Of a DNA stretch of 28,449 bases, positions 16,117 through 22,886 are shown piece by piece. The translations under genes and the position numbers were made by a program. Under the pieces are notes generated by a model. The model was not told where the DNA came from, ran no database searches, and was given only the letters and a program-made list of their open reading frames with translations. The stretch lies in the IMG/VR virus record IMGVR_UViG_3300030450_000576, positions 1 to 28,449 of that record; one strand, given 5' to 3'. This DNA comes from a virus. Positions within the stretch are counted from its first letter, which is position 1, and every line of letters starts with the position of its first letter.

Positions 16117-16147
16117 TTTGTTTTTATTAAAAAGTTTTTTACTTTTA
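16117..16147 (+). promoter_or_regulatory. Bacteroidetes-type primary sigma promoter (early)
   Basis: TTTG at 16117-16120, a 19-base spacer, then TACTTTTA at 16140-16147, against the Bacteroidetes consensus TTTG and TAnnTTTG. Transcription would start near 16151-16154 and read into the early genes after a leader of about 35 bases. It suggests that early genes use the host sigma factor. Confidence 0.7.
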
Positions 16148-16186
16148 CCGAGTAATTAATCAAATTAATAATTTAAAACAAAAAAA

Positions 16187-16384
16187 ATGGATAAAATGAA
16201 TTTAAAAGAACTTATTAAATTAAAAAGCGAACTTGAAGAAGATTTAGTACAACATTATAGAAGGCAAGCTGAAGCAGATGAGGAAGGAAATTTAGACAAA
16301 AGAAATATGTTATCTTTATATATTAGTGACTTATATAGAGAGAAAGAAGAAGTTGAAAATTTAATAAAATTACAAATCAAATAA
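16187..16384 (+). CDS. Small helical early protein, unknown (65 aa)
   Basis: First gene behind the early promoter. The product is highly charged and looks fully helical (LKELIKLKSELEEDLVQHY, then LSLYISDLYREKEEVENLIK), fitting a small coiled-coil protein. No known domain is visible. First early genes of phages often act on host processes, but that is only a positional hint here. The A-rich leader directly before the ATG supports the start. Confidence 0.55.
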   Translation: MDKMNLKELIKLKSELEEDLVQHYRRQAEADEEGNLDKRNMLSLYISDLYREKEEVENLIKLQIK

Positions 16385-16416
16385 AAAAAGCCCTGCTAAA
16401 ACAGGCACTTAAAACA

Positions 16417-16635
16417 ATGGACTTAAAAGAATTTTTTAGAAACTTAGATCCAACACCTGGTAAACTTAACCACTTAAAAACAGTTGTTAAAAGTCAGAAA
16501 AAAAGAATAAACGATTTAGAGCAACGTAATGTAAGGCATAGAAGATCTTTAACTGAAGCATATAAAGAGATAGCGGAATTGAGAGAGAAAGATAAACAAA
16601 CGTCTAATAGAGTAGCAGCTAAATACAATAAATAA
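16417..16635 (+). CDS. Small basic coiled-coil protein, unknown (72 aa)
   Basis: Begins with LKEFFRNLDPTPGKLNHL, then a long basic helix with heptad character (KKRINDLEQRNVRHRRSLTE onward to about residue 60). No recognised family. It lies 32 bases after the previous gene, with a weak CCTG/CAGG hairpin between, and 1 base before the next gene. It may be a dimeric nucleic-acid-binding or regulatory protein, but no motif proves this. Confidence 0.5.
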   Translation: MDLKEFFRNLDPTPGKLNHLKTVVKSQKKRINDLEQRNVRHRRSLTEAYKEIAELREKDKQTSNRVAAKYNK

Positions 16636-16636
16636 A

Positions 16637-16915
16637 ATGAAAACAGAAAAATTTAAAGTAGATAACGCTGAATGGTGGTTAGATGACGAAGAAGAAGAAG
16701 TTGTATTATGTAACATATTAACTGACGAGGAATACAGACTTGACGCAAATTTATTTGTAAAAGAATTATGGACAAACAGAAGCATAGATCCTACGGAAGT
16801 TGATTGTTTGGGCGAAAGGTGTATATTAGAATTAGAAGGTGACGACTATAATATATATGACGAATGGAGTATTCAAGAAATAGCAGAAGTATTTTACTAT
16901 AAATATAAAAGATAA
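16637..16915 (+). CDS. Small acidic protein, unknown (92 aa)
   Basis: Not recognised. Very acidic, with an early NAEWWLDDEEEEVVLCNI stretch and two further acidic patches, and two Cys residues in one turn (VDCLGERC). Acidic small early phage proteins often mimic DNA or bind host proteins, but nothing specific is seen here. The ATG overlaps the region directly after the previous TAA, and the stop overlaps the next ATG (TAATG), so it is within the early operon. Confidence 0.5.
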   Translation: MKTEKFKVDNAEWWLDDEEEEVVLCNILTDEEYRLDANLFVKELWTNRSIDPTEVDCLGERCILELEGDDYNIYDEWSIQEIAEVFYYKYKR

Positions 16916-17151
16916 TGGCAAAGAAAAAAGAAACAAAACCCGATTTAAATATGCTTCCTGAAGAAGAACATATACATAAACGTTTACACGACATAAATAC
17001 AATGTATTGTAATGACGGTGAATTAACGTTGTATGGGCGTGATGAATACGGTAAAGAATTCACGTTGAACATGTGTCTTTATGAAGCAATAAATTGGTTT
17101 GATAAAGAGTATTTTAAAAAAAAATTAATTAAACATATAAAGGAATTATGA
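16915..17151 (+). CDS. Small early protein, unknown (78 aa)
   Basis: Not recognised. A basic N-terminus (MAKKKETKPD) leads to a small mixed alpha/beta domain (MYCNDGELTLYGRDEYGKEF, then LYEAINWFDKEYFKKKLIKH). No metal or nucleotide motif is visible. Coupled at both ends: TAATG at its start and a 4-base ATGA overlap at its end. Confidence 0.48.
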   Translation: MAKKKETKPDLNMLPEEEHIHKRLHDINTMYCNDGELTLYGRDEYGKEFTLNMCLYEAINWFDKEYFKKKLIKHIKEL

Positions 17152-17414
17152 AAGTTTATAATTTAGAAAGTGCAAAAGGAAACAAAATTGCGAATCAATT
17201 TGAAATATATACTGACAAAGGTAGGTATTTTCAAAGCTACAATTCAATAATAGTATTTATAAATAAAAAAGGGCAAGTGTATCTTGACGAATACTATTGG
17301 GATTATTCTACAACGACAGGAAAATATAGAAATATATTTTTAAGAGATAGTGGAATAAAAGAAACAAGAGAAAAAATAAAAAAAGGGATTTACAAACTTA
17401 AAAATCTAAATTAG
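17148..17414 (+). CDS. Small conserved phage protein of SYNS/WDYSTTT type (88 aa)
   Basis: Residues about 30-75 carry a pattern I know from small uncharacterised phage proteins: SYNSIIVFINKKGQVYLD, then WDYSTTTGKYRNIFL, then a basic helix. The function of that group is unknown. It starts with an ATGA overlap with the previous gene. A short AT palindrome covers its stop codon (17402-17418), and a 62-base gap follows, so the transcript may be controlled or processed here. Confidence 0.55.
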   Translation: MKVYNLESAKGNKIANQFEIYTDKGRYFQSYNSIIVFINKKGQVYLDEYYWDYSTTTGKYRNIFLRDSGIKETREKIKKGIYKLKNLN

Positions 17415-17418
17415 ATTT
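17402..17418. promoter_or_regulatory. AT-rich palindrome over a stop codon
   Basis: AAATCTAA and TTAGATTT flank a single A, a perfect 17-base inverted repeat containing the TAG at 17412-17414. A T-rich stretch follows. It may be a weak terminator or a binding site ahead of the SSB-like gene. The stem contains only two G-C pairs, so chance is possible. Confidence 0.3.
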
Positions 17419-17476
17419 ATTATTTTTAAACATATTTATTAACTTAATAGCTTGTGGCTTAACCACTAAAATTAAA

Positions 17477-17911
17477 ATGACAAGTACAGCAAAAACCAGT
17501 AACATTAAAAAAGTAGTAAACATTAAAGAATATGAAGGTAAATATGGCAAGACTTTATACCACGATCTTGAAATGGAAAACGGTGACAAAATTAATATTG
17601 GTAAAAAGAAAGAACAACAAGAAGGTTGGGAACTTACATACGACATTGTAGAGGTTGGTCAACAAGAATACAACAAAGCAAGAGCAGTAGCACCTGAAGG
17701 ATTTACACCTAAAACATTTACACCTAAACCACAGGGCAAGTCTGATAACGTACAGCTTATGATCGTTAAACAAAGTTGTTTAAAGTGTGCAGTTGAAAAT
17801 GATAAGACTGGCGACAGAAGTCAGATCATAGATGATGCTCAATACTTTGTTGATTGGGTTATAGATAACTGTTGTGATAAAAAGGATAATAAAAACGATA
17901 TGCCATTTTAA
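17477..17911 (+). CDS. Single-stranded DNA-binding-like protein (144 aa)
   Basis: Residues about 8-60 look like a small OB fold (KKVVNIKEYEGKYGKTLYHD, then GDKINIGKKKEQQEGWELTY). A basic, Pro-rich linker follows (about 70-92), then a helical segment (LMIVKQSCLKCAVE, YFVDWVIDNC), and the protein ends DMPF, like the acidic C-terminal tip of SSB proteins (D-D-I-P-F type) that recruits replication partners. It begins the replication genes. It is shorter and more divergent than bacterial SSB, so the call rests on layout and the tip. Confidence 0.62.
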   Translation: MTSTAKTSNIKKVVNIKEYEGKYGKTLYHDLEMENGDKINIGKKKEQQEGWELTYDIVEVGQQEYNKARAVAPEGFTPKTFTPKPQGKSDNVQLMIVKQSCLKCAVENDKTGDRSQIIDDAQYFVDWVIDNCCDKKDNKNDMPF

Positions 17912-17912
17912 T

Positions 17913-18437
17913 ATGAAAAATATACGTATAGATATTACAGACAAAGAAGTAGTAGAAAACATATGCGATATTGCAACTCGGGTGAGTGGATTGCGTAAAG
18001 GTATATTGAGCAGCCCTACAAGATTACAACGCATTCACTTACCTAGAATGGTTGCAAGTAACATATGCCTTATTGAAAAAGGTATTCACTACAATACTAT
18101 TGCCGAAGTAATTAACAGAGATCGTAGCAGCATATATCACTACGAAAGGTATCATGAAGTATATTATTCTAATTGGGATGTATATAGGCGTTTATTTAAT
18201 AAAGTTTACAATGCCTATACTGACGGCAAAAAATCGCAATTAAAAGATATTGATTTAAAAGATATTTTAAGAAAAGCAGGAATACACAACAGAAAAGATT
18301 ACAAAGTATATATTGATGTTGTTGTAGGTGAAGCGTCATTTAGGTTGCGTTCTACATATAAACACTTTACACAAGATGTAGAGAATATAAAGAAAGCATT
18401 AAAAGATTATGTACACGATTTATATATAAATTTATGA
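17913..18437 (+). CDS. DnaA domain IV-like DNA-binding protein (174 aa)
   Basis: Residues about 35-85 resemble the C-terminal DNA-binding domain of DnaA: RLQRIHLPRMVASNICLIEK, then a helix-turn-helix NTIAEVINRDRSSIYHYER where DnaA has its R-D-H-S/T signature. There is no ATPase domain. The C-terminal half (about 95-174) is helical and unknown. It probably binds the phage origin or recruits host replication proteins. I take the ATG at 17913, 1 base after the previous stop, over a GTG at 17874 inside that gene. The next gene overlaps its end by 4 bases. Confidence 0.68.
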   Translation: MKNIRIDITDKEVVENICDIATRVSGLRKGILSSPTRLQRIHLPRMVASNICLIEKGIHYNTIAEVINRDRSSIYHYERYHEVYYSNWDVYRRLFNKVYNAYTDGKKSQLKDIDLKDILRKAGIHNRKDYKVYIDVVVGEASFRLRSTYKHFTQDVENIKKALKDYVHDLYINL

Positions 18438-19096
18438 AGCATTTATTAAGCAGTAGTGCGTTTATAGTAGTTAATAAGTCATTAGCTAAAGAAATTGGTT
18501 TAAATGCAACTATTATATTGTCAGATCTTATAAGCAAAGAGCAGTATTTTATAGAAAATGGAACTATTAACAACGGTTGGTTTTTTAATACAGCTTTAAA
18601 TATAGAGAAAGACACAACACTAACACACTACCAACAAAAGAAAGCAATTGAAACTTTAGAAAATATGCACTTTATAGAAACTAAACTAAAAGGGTTGCCC
18701 GCTAAACTACATTTTAAGATACTCGAAAAGAACATTTTAAGGTATTTTAATACTTGTTCTAAAGAAACTTTAAAACTTGATTTAAAGAAAGTCGAATCAA
18801 ATAATAATAAAGAAATAAGAATAAATAATAAAGATATATTTAAAGGAAAGTTTGGCGAAGAAGTTAGTAATTTAAGTGCAGAAATAGGTATGAGTATTGA
18901 AGAAGCAAATAATTTCTTATCTTATTGGACTGAATTAAACAGATCGGGAACTAAAATGCGTTTTGAATTACAAAAAACCTGGGAAACTAAAAGACGGTTA
19001 CAGACGTGGCTTAAAAATTCAAAGAAGTTTAACAAAAGCACGTCAAAGATTGATAAACAACTTGACGAATACTTAAAAGGAAAAGAACTATTATGA
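18434..19096 (+). CDS. Winged-helix replication initiation protein (220 aa)
   Basis: Residues 1-100 match phage replisome-organiser proteins: VNKSLAKEIGLNATIILSDL, then GWFFNTALNIEKDTTLTHYQ and a wing ending FIETKLKGLPAKLHFKI. A variable linker (about 110-140) leads to a helical C-terminal domain (LSYWTELNRSGTKMRFELQK, then WETKRRLQTWLK) like those that load helicase. With the DnaA-like gene before it, it probably starts phage replication by bringing in the host helicase, because no phage helicase or primase is encoded. Coupled by ATGA overlaps on both sides. Confidence 0.72.
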   Translation: MKHLLSSSAFIVVNKSLAKEIGLNATIILSDLISKEQYFIENGTINNGWFFNTALNIEKDTTLTHYQQKKAIETLENMHFIETKLKGLPAKLHFKILEKNILRYFNTCSKETLKLDLKKVESNNNKEIRINNKDIFKGKFGEEVSNLSAEIGMSIEEANNFLSYWTELNRSGTKMRFELQKTWETKRRLQTWLKNSKKFNKSTSKIDKQLDEYLKGKELL

Positions 19097-19443
19097 GTGA
19101 CACAGAATTTGTAAAAGCAGTATATGATTTAATTGCTAAAACCTCTATTGAATTAGGTTATTCAACAGACGGTAAGACAATGGCAAGTTTAGCAAAGATA
19201 TTTGCAAACGATATACAGACTGACAAAATGTTTAAAAACATGGACTTTGAAGACATACAAAAATCGTTTTCTATTGGAGTTAGACATAGTAAAGAACAAC
19301 AATTCTTAAACATAAGCACATTCTATCGGTGGGTTAGAAGTCACAAACAACGTATGAATGAAGCATATTATAGCGTCCATGTTTTACATCAAGATCCTAA
19401 AACAATTCCACATTATAAACCTAAACAAAAACTATTAAAATGA
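19093..19443 (+). CDS. Hypothetical replication-region protein (116 aa)
   Basis: Mostly helical, with SLAKIFANDIQTDKMFKNM, then IQKSFSIGVRHSKEQQFLNI and STFYRWVRSHKQRMNEAYY. No metal or nucleotide motif is visible. It lies directly after the winged-helix replication gene with a 4-base overlap, the place where a helicase loader or its partner is often found, but I cannot show this from the residues. Confidence 0.5.
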   Translation: MSDTEFVKAVYDLIAKTSIELGYSTDGKTMASLAKIFANDIQTDKMFKNMDFEDIQKSFSIGVRHSKEQQFLNISTFYRWVRSHKQRMNEAYYSVHVLHQDPKTIPHYKPKQKLLK

Positions 19444-19625
19444 GTACAATACAAGCACTATTAATGATTTTATTTTCAATGTCGGCAGGTTTTTTACTTG
19501 CAACTATTATAGTATTTAAGATTTTACAAAAGAAAATGAAAGCATTAGAAGATGAGTTGGATGCGAAGAATAGACAAATAGAAAAAATCTTTAACCAAAA
19601 ATTTTACAATGACATTACTAACTAA
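19440..19625 (+). CDS. Single-pass membrane protein with coiled coil (61 aa)
   Basis: One membrane segment at about 6-27 (ALLMILFSMSAGFLLATIIVF), then a charged coiled coil (LQKKMKALEDELDAKNRQIEKI). This topology is like the inner-membrane part of an i-spanin, but the gene lies among replication genes rather than lysis genes and no partner lipoprotein is seen. It could also anchor a replication factor to the membrane. It overlaps both neighbours (4 and 17 bases). Confidence 0.5.
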   Translation: MSTIQALLMILFSMSAGFLLATIIVFKILQKKMKALEDELDAKNRQIEKIFNQKFYNDITN

Positions 19626-19923
19626 CAAACTACAAGACAAAGTAAGAAGCATACTAATGGAAAAACCTGAAGCAAGAGATTGCGACAGAATACTTACAGC
19701 TATAATTTGGTATGAAGAAGCTAAAGATGCAACCATAGTATGGCATTTAAACACTTTCTTTAGAAATTATGTTGACGGAAAACTAACACTTGCAGATAGT
19801 ATAACAAGAGCAAGAAGAAAGCTACAAGAAGAAGATAAAACACTACGAGGTAAAAATTGGTATAAACGTAAAGGCAGATCAGAAGAAGTAAGGCAAGAAA
19901 TAATAGACTATAAATATCAATGA
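19609..19923 (+). CDS. Conserved phage protein, unknown (104 aa)
   Basis: Helical and basic at the C-terminus. It contains KVRSILMEKPEARDCDRILT, AIIWYEEA and ITRARRKLQEEDKTLRGKNW, a combination I associate with small proteins near NinG or replication genes in Bacteroidetes phages. Function unknown; the RARRKLQEE segment could contact nucleic acid. It is linked to the NinG gene by a 4-base overlap. Confidence 0.58.
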   Translation: MTLLTNKLQDKVRSILMEKPEARDCDRILTAIIWYEEAKDATIVWHLNTFFRNYVDGKLTLADSITRARRKLQEEDKTLRGKNWYKRKGRSEEVRQEIIDYKYQ

Positions 19924-20336
19924 AAAAAAAGACTATTTCTAAACTTAAAAAGGATCTTGACAAATGGTTTAGTCTTTATATTAGACTACGCAATTCAACA
20001 GAAACAGGGCTTTGCCAATGTTTCACGTGTGGCAAAGTTGGGCATTATAAAAAAGGTGGTATGCAGTGCGGTCACTTTCAAAGTAGAAGACATTTAGCAA
20101 CTAGGTGGCATGACATTAATTGTCAAGTGCAGTGTGTTAAATGCAATATGTTTGAACAGGGTGAGCAGTTTAAATTTGCCCTTAATTTAGACGCAACGTA
20201 TGGATTTGAAACAGCCGAAGAAATGCAGTATTTAGCAACCACAACAGTTAAAATCACTAGATCTGAATACGAGGAACAAATAAGTTGTTATAAATTACTT
20301 GTTAATAAAATAAAAAAACAAAAGGGTTTAGAGTAA
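19920..20336 (+). CDS. ninG: NinG/Rap recombination protein (138 aa)
   Basis: Matches lambda NinG (Rap), a protein that binds and cuts recombination intermediates such as Holliday junctions and D-loops. Seen here: a zinc site CQCFTC (32-37), MQCGHFQSRR (48-57), an HNH-like middle (TRWHDINCQVQCVKCNMFEQ, 61-80) and a helical C-terminus. It is shorter than lambda NinG. With the SSB-like protein it suggests recombination-dependent replication or joint resolution before packaging. The ATG overlaps the previous gene by 4 bases. Confidence 0.85.
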   Translation: MKKKTISKLKKDLDKWFSLYIRLRNSTETGLCQCFTCGKVGHYKKGGMQCGHFQSRRHLATRWHDINCQVQCVKCNMFEQGEQFKFALNLDATYGFETAEEMQYLATTTVKITRSEYEEQISCYKLLVNKIKKQKGLE

Positions 20337-20358
20337 AAAAATTGTATAGCTTAGGCAA

Positions 20359-20715
20359 ATGCAAGTACCAATATGTTTAAGTACACATCACAGCGTTATC
20401 GTATTAAACTACATTGATATACTTTTGGAATTTATTGAAGATATATCAACCATTGAAAGCTTTACTAATTTTAAAGATGTACTAGACATTATAATTGAAT
20501 ACAATAACAATTATAAAAAAGACATAGGCACAGGAAACTTCCACGACTTTTTAATGATTATACCTGTACAAGTATCAGTTATGACAAATGGATATTTGGC
20601 AGCCTTAGAAAACGATAACAACCGTAAAAAAGTAAGGGCATATAGGTATTTAATTTCAGAACAAACACAGGATCTTATAGAACAACTAAAGGAATTAAAA
20701 ACCGAATATGAATAA
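20359..20715 (+). CDS. Hypothetical helical protein (118 aa)
   Basis: Not recognised. All-helical, with a hydrophobic N-terminal half (VIVLNYIDILLEFIEDISTI) and a C-terminal charged helix (LISEQTQDLIEQLKELKTEY). No catalytic motif. It overlaps the sigma-like gene by 8 bases, so the two are probably made together; it could be a partner or regulator of that factor, but that is only positional. Confidence 0.45.
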   Translation: MQVPICLSTHHSVIVLNYIDILLEFIEDISTIESFTNFKDVLDIIIEYNNNYKKDIGTGNFHDFLMIIPVQVSVMTNGYLAALENDNNRKKVRAYRYLISEQTQDLIEQLKELKTEYE

Positions 20716-21271
20716 AATATATATAATAGTAGGTGAATGCAGAGCAGATTTTGTTAAAATATGCAAAAGATTTACAAAAGACATAAACGAAATAGATGAA
20801 GCAGTACAAGAAACTATGCTGAATTTTTTAAAAATGAATCCTGATACATTAAAAAAGATTTATGAAAAAGACGGTAGAACAGGCATAATAAGATACGCAA
20901 CAGTAATACTACGCAGAAGTTTTACAAGTAAAACAAGCCCATACTATTACAAATATAAAATGTACTATACAAAAATAAAATCAGCAGCATCAAGAGCAAC
21001 ATATGACATTATGAAGACAGGCGAAGTATCAAACAAAATGAACCTTTACAATATACCTGAAGATGAAAACCCATATATATGGAAGAAATTAGAAAAGATA
21101 GACGTTGAACTTGAAAAGATGTATTGGTATGATGCTGAATTATTTAAACTATACTACTATGAAGATAACACATTAGATAGTCTAGCTAAAAAAACAGGCA
21201 TAAGTAGAAACAGTATATTCAGCACAATAGACAAAGTAAGAAAAGAACTAAAAGACATTTTAAATGACTAG
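20708..21271 (+). CDS. Sigma-70-like factor (187 aa)
   Basis: Region 2-like helices at about 12-45 (FVKICKRFTKDINEIDEAVQ, then ETMLNFLKMN) and a region 4-like helix-turn-helix at about 140-187 (YDAELFKLYYYEDNTLDSLA, then KKTGISRNSIFSTIDKVRKE) give the overall look of a small sigma factor of the ECF type. The -10 melting part is divergent. It may redirect host RNA polymerase to phage promoters such as the TATATACT motif sites, or act as an anti-host regulator. The binding to RNA polymerase is inference. It overlaps genes on both sides. Confidence 0.65.
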   Translation: MNKIYIIVGECRADFVKICKRFTKDINEIDEAVQETMLNFLKMNPDTLKKIYEKDGRTGIIRYATVILRRSFTSKTSPYYYKYKMYYTKIKSAASRATYDIMKTGEVSNKMNLYNIPEDENPYIWKKLEKIDVELEKMYWYDAELFKLYYYEDNTLDSLAKKTGISRNSIFSTIDKVRKELKDILND

Positions 21272-21689
21272 GTTTTTAGTACCACAAGACATATATAAAG
21301 AACGCATAACTATATGCAAAGGGTGTGACTATTACTTTAAGCTTACAGGATCTTGTAAAGTTTGCGGCTGTTTTATGCGTATTAAAGCACGAATCGCACC
21401 ACAAAGTTGTCCAAAGGGTTATTGGCAAAAGACAACAGATATAGAACCAATGGTTGAGGGATCTGAAACGGAAGGCAAACAACATTTAGAACAAGAACTA
21501 ATTAAAATATATCCTGACTTTAAAGACGGTAAAGCTAAAGACGTAGAAACAAAAACAAAGATGATAGAAATATACAACGCATATTTTGGTGGTGGATATA
21601 AAACAACAACGAACTGTCCTAGCTGTCTGCATACAGTTTATAATTCATTAAAATACTTATATGACAAAATTACAAGACAGAAGCTATAA
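21264..21689 (+). CDS. Zinc-knuckle phage protein (141 aa)
   Basis: The N-terminal 50 residues carry a four-cysteine zinc site: CKGC (18-21), CKVCGC (31-36) and Cys49, with the order ITICKGCDYY, CGCFMRIKARI and SCPKGYW seen in small phage proteins of Bacteroidetes. The C-terminal half holds YNAYFGGGYKTTTNCPSCLH, another Cys pair. Function unknown; it may bind nucleic acid or RNA polymerase, given its 8-base overlap with the sigma-like gene. Confidence 0.6.
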   Translation: MTRFLVPQDIYKERITICKGCDYYFKLTGSCKVCGCFMRIKARIAPQSCPKGYWQKTTDIEPMVEGSETEGKQHLEQELIKIYPDFKDGKAKDVETKTKMIEIYNAYFGGGYKTTTNCPSCLHTVYNSLKYLYDKITRQKL

Positions 21690-21852
21690 AACAATTAAGT
21701 GGGTTTTAAAACAGCATATTAAGAATAACAAGAGGACTTTATGGACTTATAAAGACAATGAATTTAAATGTATCTATAAAAATTATGATGTTGCAGATGT
21801 TATATATACCCCAGGACAATTATTAGATAAAATAGAAAGCAATGAGATTTAA
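21661..21852 (+). CDS. Small basic protein, unknown (63 aa)
   Basis: Not recognised. A basic protein with IKWVLKQHIKNNKRTLWTYK in the middle and a mixed alpha/beta look. It overlaps the previous gene by 29 bases and the next by 11, in an array of tightly packed small genes. No motif to suggest a role. Confidence 0.42.
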   Translation: MTKLQDRSYKTIKWVLKQHIKNNKRTLWTYKDNEFKCIYKNYDVADVIYTPGQLLDKIESNEI

Positions 21853-22078
21853 ATGCAAATGTAAAGACATAATAAAAGAAATTAAAAAAGCAACAATAAA
21901 AGTTATAGACGGAAAAATACGAACAGCAGAAGCATTATGCGATTGCGGTGAGTATATGGAAGAAGTAGAAGAAAAATTTACAGGTTTCCCAACGATACAC
22001 AGAAAAGAGCCAACGCACAGTATGAGTGGATTAGTAGCAAAGGCAAACGAATCAATAAAGAGAAATGAAAAGAAGTAA
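21842..22078 (+). CDS. Small zinc-ribbon-like protein (78 aa)
   Basis: A CKC pair at residues 5-7 and CDC at about 33-35 make a likely four-cysteine zinc site with an insert of strands (KKATIKVIDGKIRTAEALCD). The C-terminal half is basic and disordered (SGLVAKANESIKRNEKK). The role is unknown; proteins of this size often bind RNA or DNA. Overlaps the next gene by 14 bases. Confidence 0.5.
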   Translation: MRFKCKCKDIIKEIKKATIKVIDGKIRTAEALCDCGEYMEEVEEKFTGFPTIHRKEPTHSMSGLVAKANESIKRNEKK

Positions 22079-22295
22079 CAAACAAAACAACTATTATTGG
22101 AAATGTATAGTTATGCCATTATGCCAACATACAGGTTACCATAAATTTGAAATGCACGAAATACTAAGTCATAGATTTATAGCAGATCGTAGCAAAGCGT
22201 TAGACACAAAAGAGTTTACTAATTATTGTGAAGAAGTACGTATATGGGCAATGACTGAACTTGACGTATTTTTACCACTACCAAATGAATGTTAA
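22065..22295 (+). CDS. Conserved phage protein of the recombination-region type (76 aa)
   Basis: RSNKQNNYYWKCIVMPLCQH, then FEMHEILSHRFI, LDTKEFTNYCEEVRIWAM and a LPLPNE end form a pattern I know from small phage proteins near NinB or NinG type genes. The proposed link to recombination is through neighbourhood only. It is the last gene of the packed early array; an 18-base AT repeat region separates it from the modification genes. Confidence 0.6.
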   Translation: MKRSNKQNNYYWKCIVMPLCQHTGYHKFEMHEILSHRFIADRSKALDTKEFTNYCEEVRIWAMTELDVFLPLPNEC

Positions 22296-22313
22296 TTAAA
22301 TATATATATTATT

Positions 22314-22886
22314 ATGAAAGTACCTATTAATCAATTACATACAAACGTTAATAATCCAAGAGTGATTAAAAACGATAAATTTAAAAAACTTGTTGAATCA
22401 ATAAAAGAGTTTCCAGAAATGTTAAACCTACGCCCCATAGTTGTAGACGAAGACATGACTATATTAGGTGGAAATATGCGACACAAAGCGTGTATAGAAG
22501 CAGGATTAAAAGAAGTGCCTATTAAAATAGCAAAAGGATTAACTGAAGATCAAAAACTAGAGTTTATTATAAAAGACAACGCAAGTTTTGGCGAGTGGGA
22601 TTGGAGTATGTTAGGAAACGAGTGGGATAATATAAAACTTGGTGAATGGGGGTTAGATGTTTGGCAACCTGAACAAGAAGTTGACTACGGAGTTTTAAAC
22701 GATCTTGATTTAGACGATGAACTTGAAGATATGGAAGACAATGTTAAAAAAGGCATACTAATAGATTTTACTTCAGAAGATATAGAAGAAGCAAGAGAAC
22801 TATTAGCAAAATTTAGAAAAGCTAACGCATATATAGGTGGACTATTAATAGAAAAGCTAAAAGAAACTAAAATATGTACAAAATAA
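22314..22886 (+). CDS. ParB-like protein of the modification cassette (190 aa)
   Basis: Residues 1-75 are a ParB N-terminal-like domain: VPINQLHTNVNNPRVI, KLVESIKEFP, NLRPIVVDEDMTILGGNMRH, then EAGLKEVPI. The GGNMRHKA segment (52-59) replaces the GERR motif of chromosomal ParB. This phage type is often fused to DNA methylases; here the methylase is absent, and an acidic part (about 118-145) and a small helical end follow. It could bind nucleotide or guide the two enzymes downstream to DNA. There is no ParA and no parS-like array, so partition is unlikely. An AT-repeat (TATATATATTATTATG) precedes the ATG; the end overlaps the next gene by 13 bases. Confidence 0.72.
   Translation: MKVPINQLHTNVNNPRVIKNDKFKKLVESIKEFPEMLNLRPIVVDEDMTILGGNMRHKACIEAGLKEVPIKIAKGLTEDQKLEFIIKDNASFGEWDWSMLGNEWDNIKLGEWGLDVWQPEQEVDYGVLNDLDLDDELEDMEDNVKKGILIDFTSEDIEEARELLAKFRKANAYIGGLLIEKLKETKICTK

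Larger units (their letters stand above)
15979..16186. other. Main non-coding region: candidate origin/early control region
   Basis: This 208-base stretch is the longest without a gene. It holds a short hairpin after the phosphoesterase gene (TGCGT/ACGCA at 15993-16006, no good T-run next to it, so at best a weak terminator), near-direct repeats at 16042-16059 (GCATTAAAAAC, GCTTAAAAATC), a cluster of inverted repeats at 16075-16108, a Bacteroidetes-type promoter at 16117-16147 and an A-rich leader. I see no clear DnaA box. The AT-rich inverted repeats would suit a replication origin or an operator. Confidence 0.55.

Noticed and set aside
16391-16408. Hairpin between the first two early genes
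   Set aside because: Only a 4-bp CCTG/CAGG stem with a 6-base loop; likely chance.
19440-19625. i-spanin assignment for the membrane/coiled-coil protein
   Set aside because: Topology fits, but it lies in the replication region and no outer-membrane lipoprotein partner is visible, so I left it unnamed.
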